Below, piece by piece: positions 9,195-17,766 of a stretch of 64,000 nt of DNA. The position numbers and the translations under genes are program-made. Position 1 is the stretch's first letter, and each line of letters opens with the position of its first letter. The stretch is from Clostridiales bacterium (GTDB taxonomy: Bacteria > Bacillota > Clostridia > Oscillospirales > Oscillospiraceae), in the NCBI GenBank assembly GCA_902363045.1, contig CABIYX010000004.1:13567-77566 (forward strand), in the 5' to 3' direction. The notes under the pieces are model-generated. The model searched no databases, was not told the DNA's origin, and saw only the letters and a list, made by a program, of their open reading frames with translations.

Positions 9195-9208
9195 TCCTAA
9201 CTCCTAAT
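9195..9208 (-). repeat. Two tandem heptamers at the fmt stop codon
   Basis: On the minus strand ATTAGGA then GTTAGGA, followed by a degenerate ATTGGGA. The first unit supplies the TAG stop of fmt (9206-9204). Same unit and same placement as at rsgA and ruvC. Confidence 0.75.
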
Positions 9209-10142
9209 TCCCCAACGGGTGTCCCCGGAGGTAATCGGCGGCAGACATCCGCCGGGAGCCAGGCGCCTGAAGCTCTGTAACGCGAAGTACCTTGCCATCT
9301 CCGCACAGCACATTGATGCCGTCCTTTCCTCCGCCCAGCACCGTGCCCGGGGTCCCGGAGCGCTTCCCTTCCAGAACCTGGGAGCGGTACAATTTCACCG
9401 CCTCGCCGCCCAACACGTCGGTGGACGCCCTGGGCCAGGGCATCAGGCCCCGGATCTGGTCGTGGATCTCCTGGGCGCTCCGGCTCCAGTCCACCGGAGA
9501 CAGCTCCTTGGACAGCATGGGGGCAAAGGACACCCCATTGGGATCCTGGGGCGTCCGGCCGGCGGTCCCGGCCTCGATCTGGGCCACCGCCTCCACCAGA
9601 AGCGGGCCGCCCAGCTCCGCCAGCCTGGCATAGAGCATCTCCGCGTCCTCCTCCGGGTGGATGGGAGTGGCCGTCTGGAGGATGATGTCCCCCGCGTCCA
9701 GCTCCGCCGCCATGTGCATGATGGTCACGCCGGTCTCCTTCTCCCCGTTGAGGATGGCCCAGTTGATAGGGGCCGCCCCCCGGTACTTGGGCAGCAGTGA
9801 GGAGTGGACGTTGATGCACCCCTTGGGAGGCAGGGCCAGAATGTCATCCGGCAGGATCCGGCCATAGGCGGCCACAACGATCAGCTCAGGGGCCAGCTCC
9901 TTCAGAATAGCCAGCGCCGTCCCGTCCCGCAGCTTCTCCGGCTGATAGACCGGGATGTCACGGCCCGCGGCCTGATAGCTCAGGGCGCACTCCTTCACTG
10001 GAGTGGGCTTGAGCTTGTTCTGGTGGCGGCCCACCGGCTTGTCCGGCTGGCTGAACACGCCGCACACCTCATGTCCGGCCTCGACCAGCGCCTTGAGGGA
10101 GGGCACGGCAAACTGAGGCGTGCCCATAAACACGATCCTCAT
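9204..10142 (-). CDS. fmt: Methionyl-tRNA formyltransferase
   Basis: Transfers the formyl group from 10-formyl-THF to initiator Met-tRNA; 312 residues, normal length. It begins 'MRIVFMGTPQFAVPSL' and contains the formyltransferase signature around 'HSSLLPKYRGAAPI' with catalytic Asn/His/Asp, then the C-terminal OB-like domain. The ATG at 10142 overlaps the def stop (ATGA), so the longer upstream frame is only the shadow of def. The stop codon is provided by a heptamer repeat. Confidence 0.96.
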   Translation of the reverse strand: MRIVFMGTPQFAVPSLKALVEAGHEVCGVFSQPDKPVGRHQNKLKPTPVKECALSYQAAGRDIPVYQPEKLRDGTALAILKELAPELIVVAAYGRILPDDILALPPKGCINVHSSLLPKYRGAAPINWAILNGEKETGVTIMHMAAELDAGDIILQTATPIHPEEDAEMLYARLAELGGPLLVEAVAQIEAGTAGRTPQDPNGVSFAPMLSKELSPVDWSRSAQEIHDQIRGLMPWPRASTDVLGGEAVKLYRSQVLEGKRSGTPGTVLGGGKDGINVLCGDGKVLRVTELQAPGSRRMSAADYLRGHPLGN

Positions 10143-10630
10143 GCCTCGTTTTCCTCCATCAGCTCGTCCAGCTCGTCGCTGTTGTACAGCCGGTCGGTCA
10201 GCTCGGTATACAGATGGCCGTCCAGGTGGGCCAGCTCGTGGCAGAAGCACCGGGCCGTCAGGCCGGTCCCCTCCACCTCGAAGGCGTTCCCGTTCCGGTC
10301 AAAGGCCCGCACCTTCACCCACTCCGGGCGCTTGACATAGCCCCACAGGCCGGGGACGGACAGACAGCCCTCCAGGCCGTTCTGCTCCCCCTCCTGGGCA
10401 ATGATCTCCGGGTTGACCAGCTCCATGGGCTCAAAGTTCTCGTCCATCACGATCACCGCCCGGCGCAGGATCCCCACCTGGGGGGCCGCCAGCCCCACCC
10501 CGTTGGCCTGGGCCAGCGTCTCCTTCAAATCGTCCAGCAGGTCCCACAGCTTCTGATCAAACTGGGTCACAGGATGGCACACCTTGCTCAGAGCAGGCTC
10601 TCCATCCTTTAAAATCTCACGAATCGACAT
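10139..10630 (-). CDS. def: Peptide deformylase
   Basis: Removes the N-formyl group from nascent proteins, the partner reaction to Fmt. 163 residues with all three family motifs: 'GVGLAAPQVG' (about 44-53), 'EGCLSVPG' (about 94-101, Cys metal ligand) and 'HELAHLDG' (about 137-144, two His ligands and the catalytic Glu). An AGGAGG site precedes the ATG at 10630. Coupled to fmt by a 4-base overlap. Confidence 0.97.
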   Translation of the reverse strand: MSIREILKDGEPALSKVCHPVTQFDQKLWDLLDDLKETLAQANGVGLAAPQVGILRRAVIVMDENFEPMELVNPEIIAQEGEQNGLEGCLSVPGLWGYVKRPEWVKVRAFDRNGNAFEVEGTGLTARCFCHELAHLDGHLYTELTDRLYNSDELDELMEENEA

Positions 10631-10679
10631 TTCGCGTCCTCCTTCGTCCTGGTTCTCATTTTGTTCTTCCCTTTCCCGG

Positions 10680-13130
10680 TCAATAGGGGTTCAGATCCGC
10701 GTACAGGGACACGCCCCGGTTCTCCCGGTCCTGGTGGGCCGCCTGGAGCAGGGCGGCCAGCAGCTGCCGCAGGGCACGGCTGTTTTGGGCCGTCAGGGTC
10801 AGGCGGTAGCGGTAGCGGTCGTTGATCTTAGCCACCGCCGCCGGGGCGGGACCCAGCAGCTGCCACTCCTGGTCCAGCTGTCCCAGCGCCCCCTCCAGCG
10901 CCTGGCGGAAGCGGACGCTGGCCCGCAGCACCGCCCCCTCATTCAGGCCGGAGGCTGTGATGAGGAACTCGTCCCGGAAGGGCGGCTCCCGGCGCAGCCG
11001 CCGCAGCTGGATCTCCGTGCGGTAAAAGCTGTCGTAGTCCTGCCGGGCGGAGAAGCGGAGCACATCGTGCTCCGGCGTGAAAGTCTGGATCAGGGCCCGG
11101 CCGGTCTTTTCTCCCCGGCCCGCCCTGCCCACCACCTGGGTCAGCAGGGAAAAGGTGCGCTCCCCCGCCCGGAAGTCATCCACAAACAGGGATTGATCGG
11201 CCAGCACCACCCCAACCAGGGTCACATTCTCAAAGTCCAAGCCCTTGGCCACCATCTGGGTCCCCACCAGGAAGGGCGCCTTCCCCCGGCGGAATTTCTC
11301 CAGAATGGCCTCGTGAGAACGGGCGGCAGTGACGGTGTCCGTATCCATCCGCAGCACCGGCGTCCCGGGAAAGAGCTCCTCCAGCTCCTCCTGGACCTTC
11401 TGGGTACCCACCCCGATGAAATTCAGCTTCCCACCACAGTCCGGACAGGCGGGCGGCAGCGGCTGGGAATAGCCGCAGTAGTGGCACATCAGCCGGCCGT
11501 TGGCCGAGTGGTAGGTCAGCTTGACCGAGCAGCGGGGGCACTCCGGCACCGCGCCGCACTCTCCACAGGATACCATGCGGCTGGCTCCCCGACGGTTGAG
11601 GAACAGAATGGCCTGCTCCCCCCGGACCAGGGTGTCCTCCAGAGCCTGCTGAAGGGGGCGGCTGATGGCCCGTCCGTTTCCTGCCCGAAGTTCCTCCTTC
11701 ATGTCCACCACCTGCACCTGGGGCAGGGCCCTGCGGTTGAAGCGCTCCTTCAGGGTGAACAGCCCGCACCGCCCGGTCTGTGCGCTGTACATAGTCTCCA
11801 CTGATGGGGTGGCCGACCCCATCACCAGCAGAGCGCCGCTCTGGACGCAGCGGTACTTGGCTACATCCCGGGCGTGGTAGCGGGGATTGTTCTCTGACTT
11901 ATAGCTGGCCTCCTGCTCCTCGTCCAGGATCACCAGCCCCAGCCGCTCCAGCGGGGCGAACACCGCCGACCGGGTCCCGATGACCACCCGGGCCTCCCCC
12001 CTGCGGATGCGCTTCCACTCGTCGTAGCGCTCCCCCGCCCGGAGAGAGCTGTGGAGCACACCGATCTGCTCGCCGAAGTGGGCGGCAAAGATCCGCAGCA
12101 GCTGGGGGGTAAGGGCGATCTCCGGCACCAGCACCAGGGCCGTCCGGCCCCGGGCCAGTGTCTCCTGGATCAGGCGGAGGTACACCTGGGTCTTGCCGCT
12201 GCCGGTGACTCCGTACAGCAGGGCGGCCCCCGCCCCGGCGCGGGCCATGGCGTCCAGGCCCTGGAAGGCCCGTTCCTGCTCCTCGTTGAGGCGGATGGGA
12301 CCCGCCGGCTCCACACCGTCCAGGGGGACCCGCCGGAACACCTCCTGACGCTCCAGGGTGAGCACGCCGCTCTTCTCCAGGGAGCGCAGGGTCTGCATAG
12401 AGGCCCCGGTAAAGTAGCACAGCTCCTTGACAGAGGCGGAGCCCAGCTGACACAGCAGCTCGGTGACAGAAAAACGAAGCGGCGCCGTCCTGCGCCGGGG
12501 AGCGACCAAAGCCATGGCCTCCTCCGCCGGCATGGCCAGCACCGCCAATTTTTCCACCTTATCCCCCACGCCCCGTTGGGCGCTGGTCACACGCGCCGCC
12601 GCCCCCCGCTCCAGCAGGCGCCGGATGGCAGGCTCCGGGTCTTTGGGGCCGAAGGCGGCACGGATCTGCTCCATATCCCCCCGACCGCCCAGGGCCAGCA
12701 GCAGCTCAGCCAGCTGCCGGGCTGGGGTGGAACCCTCCGCCGCCTCATAGACCGCCGCGCGGTCCACTCCCTTTTTCAGGACGATCCAGTCCCGAAGGGC
12801 GAAATACAGCCCCGCGGGGAGCATAGCCTTCACTGCGTCATAGACGGTGCAGAAATACCGCTCCCGCATCCAGAGGGCCAGCTGGATGGCCGCCCCGTCC
12901 AGCACTGGCTCCGGGTCCAGGGCGGCGGTGATGGGCTTGAGCCCCTCCGCTCCGCCCGGCCCCTCCCGGAGGGCCAGCACCAGTCCGTCTGAACTCCGGT
13001 TGCCCGATCCAAAGGGGACCAGCACCCGCATCCCGGGCCGGAGCCTGGGCTCCAGCTCCCCGGGGACCAGATAGTCGTACGGCTTATCGATGGCGTAGAC
13101 CGCCCGGGCCACCGCTACCTTGGCCACCAT
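10680..13130 (-). CDS. priA: Primosomal protein N' (replication restart helicase)
   Basis: Superfamily 2 DNA helicase that reloads the replisome at stalled forks; 816 residues. N-terminal fork-binding domain (about 1-105), a winged-helix region, Walker A 'GVTGSGKTQVY', and a DEAH-type box that reads 'LDEEQEASYKS', with Gln in place of the usual His. The zinc domain follows with four CxxC pairs between 'CGECG' and 'CPDCGG', then the second helicase domain ('VVGRAGRGEKTG') and C-terminal domain. Located between rpoZ and def as in many Firmicutes. Confidence 0.95.
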   Translation of the reverse strand: MVAKVAVARAVYAIDKPYDYLVPGELEPRLRPGMRVLVPFGSGNRSSDGLVLALREGPGGAEGLKPITAALDPEPVLDGAAIQLALWMRERYFCTVYDAVKAMLPAGLYFALRDWIVLKKGVDRAAVYEAAEGSTPARQLAELLLALGGRGDMEQIRAAFGPKDPEPAIRRLLERGAAARVTSAQRGVGDKVEKLAVLAMPAEEAMALVAPRRRTAPLRFSVTELLCQLGSASVKELCYFTGASMQTLRSLEKSGVLTLERQEVFRRVPLDGVEPAGPIRLNEEQERAFQGLDAMARAGAGAALLYGVTGSGKTQVYLRLIQETLARGRTALVLVPEIALTPQLLRIFAAHFGEQIGVLHSSLRAGERYDEWKRIRRGEARVVIGTRSAVFAPLERLGLVILDEEQEASYKSENNPRYHARDVAKYRCVQSGALLVMGSATPSVETMYSAQTGRCGLFTLKERFNRRALPQVQVVDMKEELRAGNGRAISRPLQQALEDTLVRGEQAILFLNRRGASRMVSCGECGAVPECPRCSVKLTYHSANGRLMCHYCGYSQPLPPACPDCGGKLNFIGVGTQKVQEELEELFPGTPVLRMDTDTVTAARSHEAILEKFRRGKAPFLVGTQMVAKGLDFENVTLVGVVLADQSLFVDDFRAGERTFSLLTQVVGRAGRGEKTGRALIQTFTPEHDVLRFSARQDYDSFYRTEIQLRRLRREPPFRDEFLITASGLNEGAVLRASVRFRQALEGALGQLDQEWQLLGPAPAAVAKINDRYRYRLTLTAQNSRALRQLLAALLQAAHQDRENRGVSLYADLNPY

Positions 13131-13161
13131 GCTCCGTCCCCCCTCTCAGCGGCTCAGGACC

Positions 13162-13377
13162 TCACGCCTGGGCCTGCTGGATCTGCTCGATCTGCTCGTC
13201 CAGCTTGCCCTCCGCCACCTCGCGGATGGCGATGCTCACCGGCTTATCGTCCAGGGGCTCCCCGGCCATCTCCGCCTCGGCGGAGATCTCCCGGGCCCGG
13301 TGGGCCACCATATTCACCATCTGATAGCGGCTGGGGATCTTCTTCAGCAGATCTCTCATGGCAGGATACAACATCAT
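13162..13377 (-). CDS. rpoZ: RNA polymerase omega subunit
   Basis: 71-residue small subunit that helps assemble the beta' subunit. The sequence 'YPAMRDLLKKIPSRYQMVNM' fits the Clostridia omega N-terminus ('SRY..V...A.RAR'), followed by 'AHRAREIS' and 'KPVSIAIREVAEGKL'. GGAG lies 10 bases upstream of the ATG at 13377. Position between gmk and priA is the conserved one, which strengthens the call for such a short protein. Confidence 0.93.
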   Translation of the reverse strand: MMLYPAMRDLLKKIPSRYQMVNMVAHRAREISAEAEMAGEPLDDKPVSIAIREVAEGKLDEQIEQIQQAQA

Positions 13378-13420
13378 AACGGCAAAACTCCTTTTCTTGT
13401 CAGTTCAGTTTGTCCCGGAC

Positions 13421-14032
13421 TCAGGCGAACTGGGCCAGCATCCGGCTGCGGCAGTCCACGCGGCACTCCGCCGCGGTCAGGATGGCCTCGATCTCATGGA
13501 CCGCGTTGGCCACCTTGTCATTGATGACCAGATAGTCATACTTGGGGATCTCCCGGAACTCCTGGCGGGCCTTGGCCAGCCGTCCGGCGATCACGTCCTC
13601 GCTGTCGGTGTTCCGCCGGTGGAGCCGGCGTGAGAGCTCCTCAAAGGAGGGCGGGATGATGAAGATGAACAGAGCGTCCGGACATCGGGCGCGCACCTTG
13701 GCCGCCCCCTGGACCTCGATGTCCAGCAGCACATCGATCCCCGCGTCCAGCTTCTCCCGGATCAGCTTGATGGAGGTCCCGTAGTAGTTGTCCACATACT
13801 CGGCATACTCCAGCAGCTCATCGTCGGCGATCATCCGCTCGAACTCCTCCCGGGAGACGAAGTTGTAGTTCACCCCGTCCTGCTCCCCCACCCGGGGCTG
13901 CCGGGTGGTGTAGGAGACGGAGAAGTAGATGTTGCTCCGCTGGGAAAACAGCTCGGCGATCACCGTGCTCTTTCCCACTCCGGACGGGCCGGAGAGCACA
14001 ATGAGCTGTCCCCTCTCTTTTTTCTGATTCAT
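13421..14032 (-). CDS. gmk: Guanylate kinase
   Basis: Phosphorylates GMP to GDP with ATP; 203 residues. P-loop '[10 protein letters not shown]' at about 13-22, GMP-binding '[17 protein letters not shown]' at about 39-55 and the lid region 'RRLHRRNTD'. ATG at 14032 overlaps the remA stop (AATGA), so the two are coupled. Confidence 0.96.
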   Translation of the reverse strand: MNQKKERGQLIVLSGPSGVGKSTVIAELFSQRSNIYFSVSYTTRQPRVGEQDGVNYNFVSREEFERMIADDELLEYAEYVDNYYGTSIKLIREKLDAGIDVLLDIEVQGAAKVRARCPDALFIFIIPPSFEELSRRLHRRNTDSEDVIAGRLAKARQEFREIPKYDYLVINDKVANAVHEIEAILTAAECRVDCRSRMLAQFA

Positions 14033-14298
14033 TCCAGTTCCTCCTCTCCGTCATCGCCCTCCCGCTCACCGGCCAGGCGGTTGGCCACCGTCTCCGTCTG
14101 AAGGGCGGAGAGCACCAGGTGGTCGTTGTCCATAATGAGCACCGCCCGGGTCCGTCGGCCATAGGTGGCGTCAATGAGCACGCCCCGGTCCCGGGCCTCC
14201 TGGACCATGCGCTTGATGGGCGCGGAATCCGGACTGACGATGGCGATGAGCCGTCCCGCTGAGACCATGTTTCCAAATCCGATGTTGATCAGCTTCAC
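14029..14298 (-). CDS. remA: RemA-like DNA-binding regulator (DUF370)
   Basis: 89-residue protein of the RemA/DUF370 family, known in Bacillus as an arc-shaped DNA-binding activator of matrix and osmoprotection genes. The family start '[20 protein letters not shown]' and the '[11 protein letters not shown]' strand are both present. The GTG start at 14298 lies 7 bases after AGGGGG. Its place between yicC and gmk is the typical Firmicutes context. What it regulates here cannot be read from the window. Confidence 0.93.
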   Translation of the reverse strand: MKLINIGFGNMVSAGRLIAIVSPDSAPIKRMVQEARDRGVLIDATYGRRTRAVLIMDNDHLVLSALQTETVANRLAGEREGDDGEEELE

Positions 14299-14310
14299 GC
14301 GGGCGCCCCC

Positions 14311-15192
14311 TTACTCCATATTCTGGATCTGTTCCCGGATCTTCTCGATCTCGGCCTTGATGTCCACCACATGGCGGGCAATGTCGATGTCGCTGCACTT
14401 GGAGCCGATGGTATTGGCCTCCCGGTTGAACTCCTGGATCAGGAAGTCCAGCTTCCGCCCCACGGCGCCGCCCTTGTCCAGCATGGTCCGCAGCTGTCCG
14501 ATGTGGCTGCGGAGCCGGACCGTCTCCTCATCCACCGCCACCTTGTCGGCAAAGATGGCCGCCTCCGTGAGGATCCGGGCGGGGTCAAGCTGGGTATTGG
14601 CCAGCACCTCGCTCATCCGCGCCTCCAGCTTGGCCCGGTACTCGGATACCGTCTGGGGGGAGCGCTCCTCCACCCGGCCCACCAGCTCCTCGATGGTCCG
14701 GGCCCGGGCGAGGACGTCCTCCTCCAGGCGCTGTCCCTCCCGGCTGCGCATCTGGTCAAAGTCGGCCAGGGCCAGGTCCAGCACCCGGCATATATCCCGG
14801 GCCTTCTCCTCCACGTCCGCCTCCGCCTTCTCCGCCATCAGGACCTCCGGGAAGCGGGCGAGGGACTCCGGCGTCACCCGGTAGGACTCAGCTCCGCACA
14901 GCTGCGCCAGCTCCCCCAGCGCGTTGACATATTGCTGGGCCAGAGGCCGGTTCACCGACACCCGGACCTCCTCCGCCCCGGCGCCGTCCAGGGTGACGAA
15001 CACATCCACCTTTCCCCGGGAAATGGTGTTCTGCACCCGGCTCTTGATGGAGTCCTCCGCAAAGAGGTACAGCCGGGGGATCCGGATGTTGCAGTCCAGA
15101 TAGCGGTTGTTCACCGAGCGCAGCTCCACGGTAATGGTGCACCCGTTCACCGTCTCCTCCGCCCGTCCATAGCCGGTCATGCTCTTGACCAT
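14311..15192 (-). CDS. yicC: YicC-family endoribonuclease
   Basis: 293 residues from ATG 15192. Begins 'MVKSMTGYGRAE', the invariant family start, which decides the start against a longer upstream frame; AAGGAAG lies upstream. The C-terminal half contains 'KLDFLIQEFNREANTIGSKC', the conserved family block (DUF1732). YicC proteins have been shown to be RNA-cleaving enzymes in E. coli and Bacillus. First gene of the remA-gmk-rpoZ string. Confidence 0.93.
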   Translation of the reverse strand: MVKSMTGYGRAEETVNGCTITVELRSVNNRYLDCNIRIPRLYLFAEDSIKSRVQNTISRGKVDVFVTLDGAGAEEVRVSVNRPLAQQYVNALGELAQLCGAESYRVTPESLARFPEVLMAEKAEADVEEKARDICRVLDLALADFDQMRSREGQRLEEDVLARARTIEELVGRVEERSPQTVSEYRAKLEARMSEVLANTQLDPARILTEAAIFADKVAVDEETVRLRSHIGQLRTMLDKGGAVGRKLDFLIQEFNREANTIGSKCSDIDIARHVVDIKAEIEKIREQIQNME

Positions 15193-15286
15193 AAGTGGGT
15201 CACTTCCTTTTTTCCAGTGTTGTAGTTCATGGGCCGCCCGCATCTCCGCAAGGCGTTTTTACTTCACAGCTCCTGCGTTTTCTTGC

Positions 15287-15808
15287 TTACCGCAGCTTCA
15301 GCCGGGCTGTCATCATTCCGATCAGCCGGGACAGGCCCCAGTCATAGAGGAGGAACACCAGGTTCCCCGCCCCGTAGAGCAGCCACACCTTTCCGGCCAG
15401 CCACTCCGGCAGGGCAGGCAGGAACAGCCCCCGGAATGCCACCCACAGCAGGGTGAGGGCCGCGTTGAAGCAGGCCAGCTTTCCCACCCACTCCAGGGGG
15501 CGGCTGGCGCACTGCTCCAGGCGGCTCTTCACCACGGGGTACAGTCCCATAAAGCACAGATACATCAGGGCCACGCCCTTATCCGGCAGGATCAGCAACC
15601 CCAGCACGGAGGCCGCCGCCCAGCAGAGGAACCCCGCGCCCCGGCCGGCCAGCAGCACCGCGCCGATGGGGAACAGCCCCGCCGCCGCCGCCACACCCAG
15701 CCGCCCGGTGGGTGTGACGCAGGCCAGCCACAGCACCGCCAGGCTCCCGGCGGCCAGAACGCCTCCCAGGGCCGTCCGGCCCGCCTTTGAGGAAAAACGC
15801 CCAGCCAT
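15287..15808 (-). CDS. Multi-pass membrane protein of unknown function
   Basis: 173 residues with about six hydrophobic segments (near 13-33, 37-55, 57-77, 78-92, 107-130, 140-163) and a basic N-terminus. No recognised motif. The spacing of helices resembles small integral membrane proteins such as ECF substrate-binding components, but no signature supports that. It starts one base after the J-domain gene stop, so it is part of the same cassette (RseC-like, DUF5685, J-domain/TPR). Confidence 0.75.
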   Translation of the reverse strand: MAGRFSSKAGRTALGGVLAAGSLAVLWLACVTPTGRLGVAAAAGLFPIGAVLLAGRGAGFLCWAAASVLGLLILPDKGVALMYLCFMGLYPVVKSRLEQCASRPLEWVGKLACFNAALTLLWVAFRGLFLPALPEWLAGKVWLLYGAGNLVFLLYDWGLSRLIGMMTARLKLR

Positions 15809-15809
15809 G

Positions 15810-16415
15810 TCAGTTACAGCCTCCGCACAGGCAGTTCATGCACAGCATGGTGGTACAGCAGTCCATGCCGTCCACTGCCGCTCCGCTGCCGTAGGGGCGG
15901 TAGGCCTGCCCGCCCTGCTGCATCATCGCCAGGGCCTGACGGTACTCCAGGTTGCCCGGCTCCATCTGCACGGCCAGGTTATAGTTCTGCATGGCCTCGT
16001 CCAGCCAGCCCCGGCGATAGGCCACGCTGCCCATCAGGAAATACCACTCGCCGCTCTTCTGAGGCACCTCCTGAAGCAGCCGCTCCGCCGCGTTCAGGTC
16101 CCCCATGTTGATGAGGTTCCGCACCCGGGCGAAGGAGGGGTTCCCCCCGCCGTACTGCCGCTGCTGTTGCTGCTGATAGCCGCCCTGATAGTAGCCGGAG
16201 GACTGTTGCTGATAGCCGCCGCCCCCGCTGCGCTGCTTCTGGATGGCCTCGTATGCCTCGTTGACTTCCTTCATCTTCTCCTCGGCCAGGTCGGCCAGGG
16301 GATTGTTCACATAGTTGTCAGGGTGGTATTTGCGGGCCAACTCCCGATACGCCTTTTTGATCTCCTGATCGCTGGCATTCTGGCTGACGCCCAACACGGT
16401 GTACGGATCTCTCAT
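15810..16415 (-). CDS. J-domain protein with TPR-like region and Cys-rich tail
   Basis: About 201 residues. An N-terminal J-domain (about 1-70) with the 'HPDN' form of the HPD motif would stimulate a DnaK partner. A Gly/Gln/Tyr-rich linker (about 72-108) leads to a TPR-like helical repeat (about 115-170) and a tail with five Cys in 14 residues ('[16 protein letters not shown]'), which could bind metal or a cofactor. ATG 16415 is chosen because it overlaps the preceding stop (ATGA) and has GGAG 9 bases upstream; an in-frame ATG at 16430 is possible. It is not DnaJ itself, since the zinc-finger domain is absent. Confidence 0.88.
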   Translation of the reverse strand: MRDPYTVLGVSQNASDQEIKKAYRELARKYHPDNYVNNPLADLAEEKMKEVNEAYEAIQKQRSGGGGYQQQSSGYYQGGYQQQQQRQYGGGNPSFARVRNLINMGDLNAAERLLQEVPQKSGEWYFLMGSVAYRRGWLDEAMQNYNLAVQMEPGNLEYRQALAMMQQGGQAYRPYGSGAAVDGMDCCTTMLCMNCLCGGCN

Positions 16416-17284
16416 GTGCTGCTTCTCCATATCTTTTGTTTTTGGATCTGTTTCCAGCTCCCGTCAAACACGGCGCGCTGTACCAGCGGGAGCCCCAGGT
16501 ACAGGATATTTTCGATCAGCGGCCAGCGGCAGCCGAAGTCGGCCAGCTGGGCCGCGGAGTACATCAGATTTCGGGAGTGGTCCAGGGTGCGCGCCATGGC
16601 GTCCGGGTCCCCCTCCGGTCCGAAGCGGGCGGCCACGGGATTGTACCGCCCCGCTGCCCGGTCCTCCTCCAGGTCATCCTGGGCGTCCAGCAGATAGATC
16701 CACCGGCCCAGGTGATAGAGCAGCTGCTCCATGGCCCGGTCCCGGCTCTCCTCCCCACCGGAGGGAGCGGCCGCCCGGAGCAGCTCCGCGAAGGTGTCCG
16801 CCGCCCGGTCCAGGGAAGGACACCTCTCCGCCTCCAATTCGTCCAGACGCCTGAGCTGCTCCTCCACCGTCCGGTCAAAGTCCGGCCGGCGGGAGGCCGC
16901 GCGGCGGTAGGAGGGCCGGAGCAGCCGGGCCAGCGCCCGGGCCGTCCACCCCTTCCAGCCCCGGTCGTCCCGGGCCCGGTCCCGCAGCTGCCACCAGGTG
17001 AGCACCACGCTCTCATCCGCCGCCGTATCCAGGGCGGGCGTGGGCTGGTACATGGTCTTTTTCCGCAGGGGATTGGCGTGGCACCGGCCCCGGCAGGGGG
17101 AAAACGCCTCCTCCGGCGGGGCCAGCAGCAGGGCCAGAAAGGTAAAGTCGTAATTCAGGAACATGGGGGCCAGCCAGCCGTACCGCCGCCGCATGGCGGC
17201 GCACAGCCCGCAGTAGACCGCCCGGTACAGGTCAAAGTCCCTGCATTTCAGCTCGTCCCGCAGGGGGCGCACATACCCGAACAC
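16412..17284 (-). CDS. DUF5685 family protein
   Basis: 290 residues, mostly helical. The start 'MFGYVRP', the early Cys pair 'YCGLC', a second pair 'CRGRC' and the motif '[22 protein letters not shown]' region are features of DUF5685 proteins of Clostridia. The acidic 'DAQDDLEED' stretch inside a helical bundle recalls metal sites of isoprenoid synthase folds, but a catalytic role is only a guess. GTG start at 17284; coupled to the J-domain gene by a 4-base overlap, suggesting the chaperone acts with it. Confidence 0.8.
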   Translation of the reverse strand: MFGYVRPLRDELKCRDFDLYRAVYCGLCAAMRRRYGWLAPMFLNYDFTFLALLLAPPEEAFSPCRGRCHANPLRKKTMYQPTPALDTAADESVVLTWWQLRDRARDDRGWKGWTARALARLLRPSYRRAASRRPDFDRTVEEQLRRLDELEAERCPSLDRAADTFAELLRAAAPSGGEESRDRAMEQLLYHLGRWIYLLDAQDDLEEDRAAGRYNPVAARFGPEGDPDAMARTLDHSRNLMYSAAQLADFGCRWPLIENILYLGLPLVQRAVFDGSWKQIQKQKIWRSST

Positions 17285-17293
17285 GGCCCCCGG

Positions 17294-17722
17294 TCAGAGC
17301 GTCACCCGTCTGGCGACCACAAACTCCGGCGCCGCCCGCCGGGTGATCCACCGGTTGACCAGCACCGCAGGAAGGAAGCCCACCAGCAGGCCCACAGCGG
17401 CCGTTCCCACCGAGGCCCCCTCTCCCAGTCCCAGTGCCTGTCCCACCAGATAGCCCAGTCCCAGGAACACACAGGGCAGGGCGAACACCACCAGGGACAG
17501 GCCGATGGAGTGTCCGGTGGTGGGCTCCACCTCTACCCGCTCCCCGGGCTGTACGCCGATGGGATCGCTGGCCGTAGCCAGCAGCTCCCCCTGGGGCTGC
17601 TGTACGCAGCCGGCGCAGTTGCCGCCGCAGCTCTCCTTCAGTCCGCACTCCGTCTGCCGCAGCAGGGAGATCTGGACCACATTCTCTTTCAAACGCTTTT
17701 TCACCAGTGCATATTGGTTCAA
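17294..17722 (-). CDS. RseC/MucC-like membrane protein
   Basis: 142 residues. A Cys-rich N-terminal domain with 'CGLKESCGGNCAGC' (four Cys, Fe-S-like spacing) and 'VEVEPTTGHSIGLSL' precedes two membrane helices (about 72-93 and 97-121), the plan of the RseC/MucC family (PF04246), whose relatives assist Rnf-type electron transport and SoxR reduction. The TTG start at 17722 is supported by GGAGG 8 bases upstream. No rnf genes are visible, so its partner is unknown. Confidence 0.85.
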   Translation of the reverse strand: MNQYALVKKRLKENVVQISLLRQTECGLKESCGGNCAGCVQQPQGELLATASDPIGVQPGERVEVEPTTGHSIGLSLVVFALPCVFLGLGYLVGQALGLGEGASVGTAAVGLLVGFLPAVLVNRWITRRAAPEFVVARRVTL

Positions 17723-17766
17723 GGGTCTCTCCTCCGAAGGTTTTTCTTCCCGTCAGTCCCCGCCGG

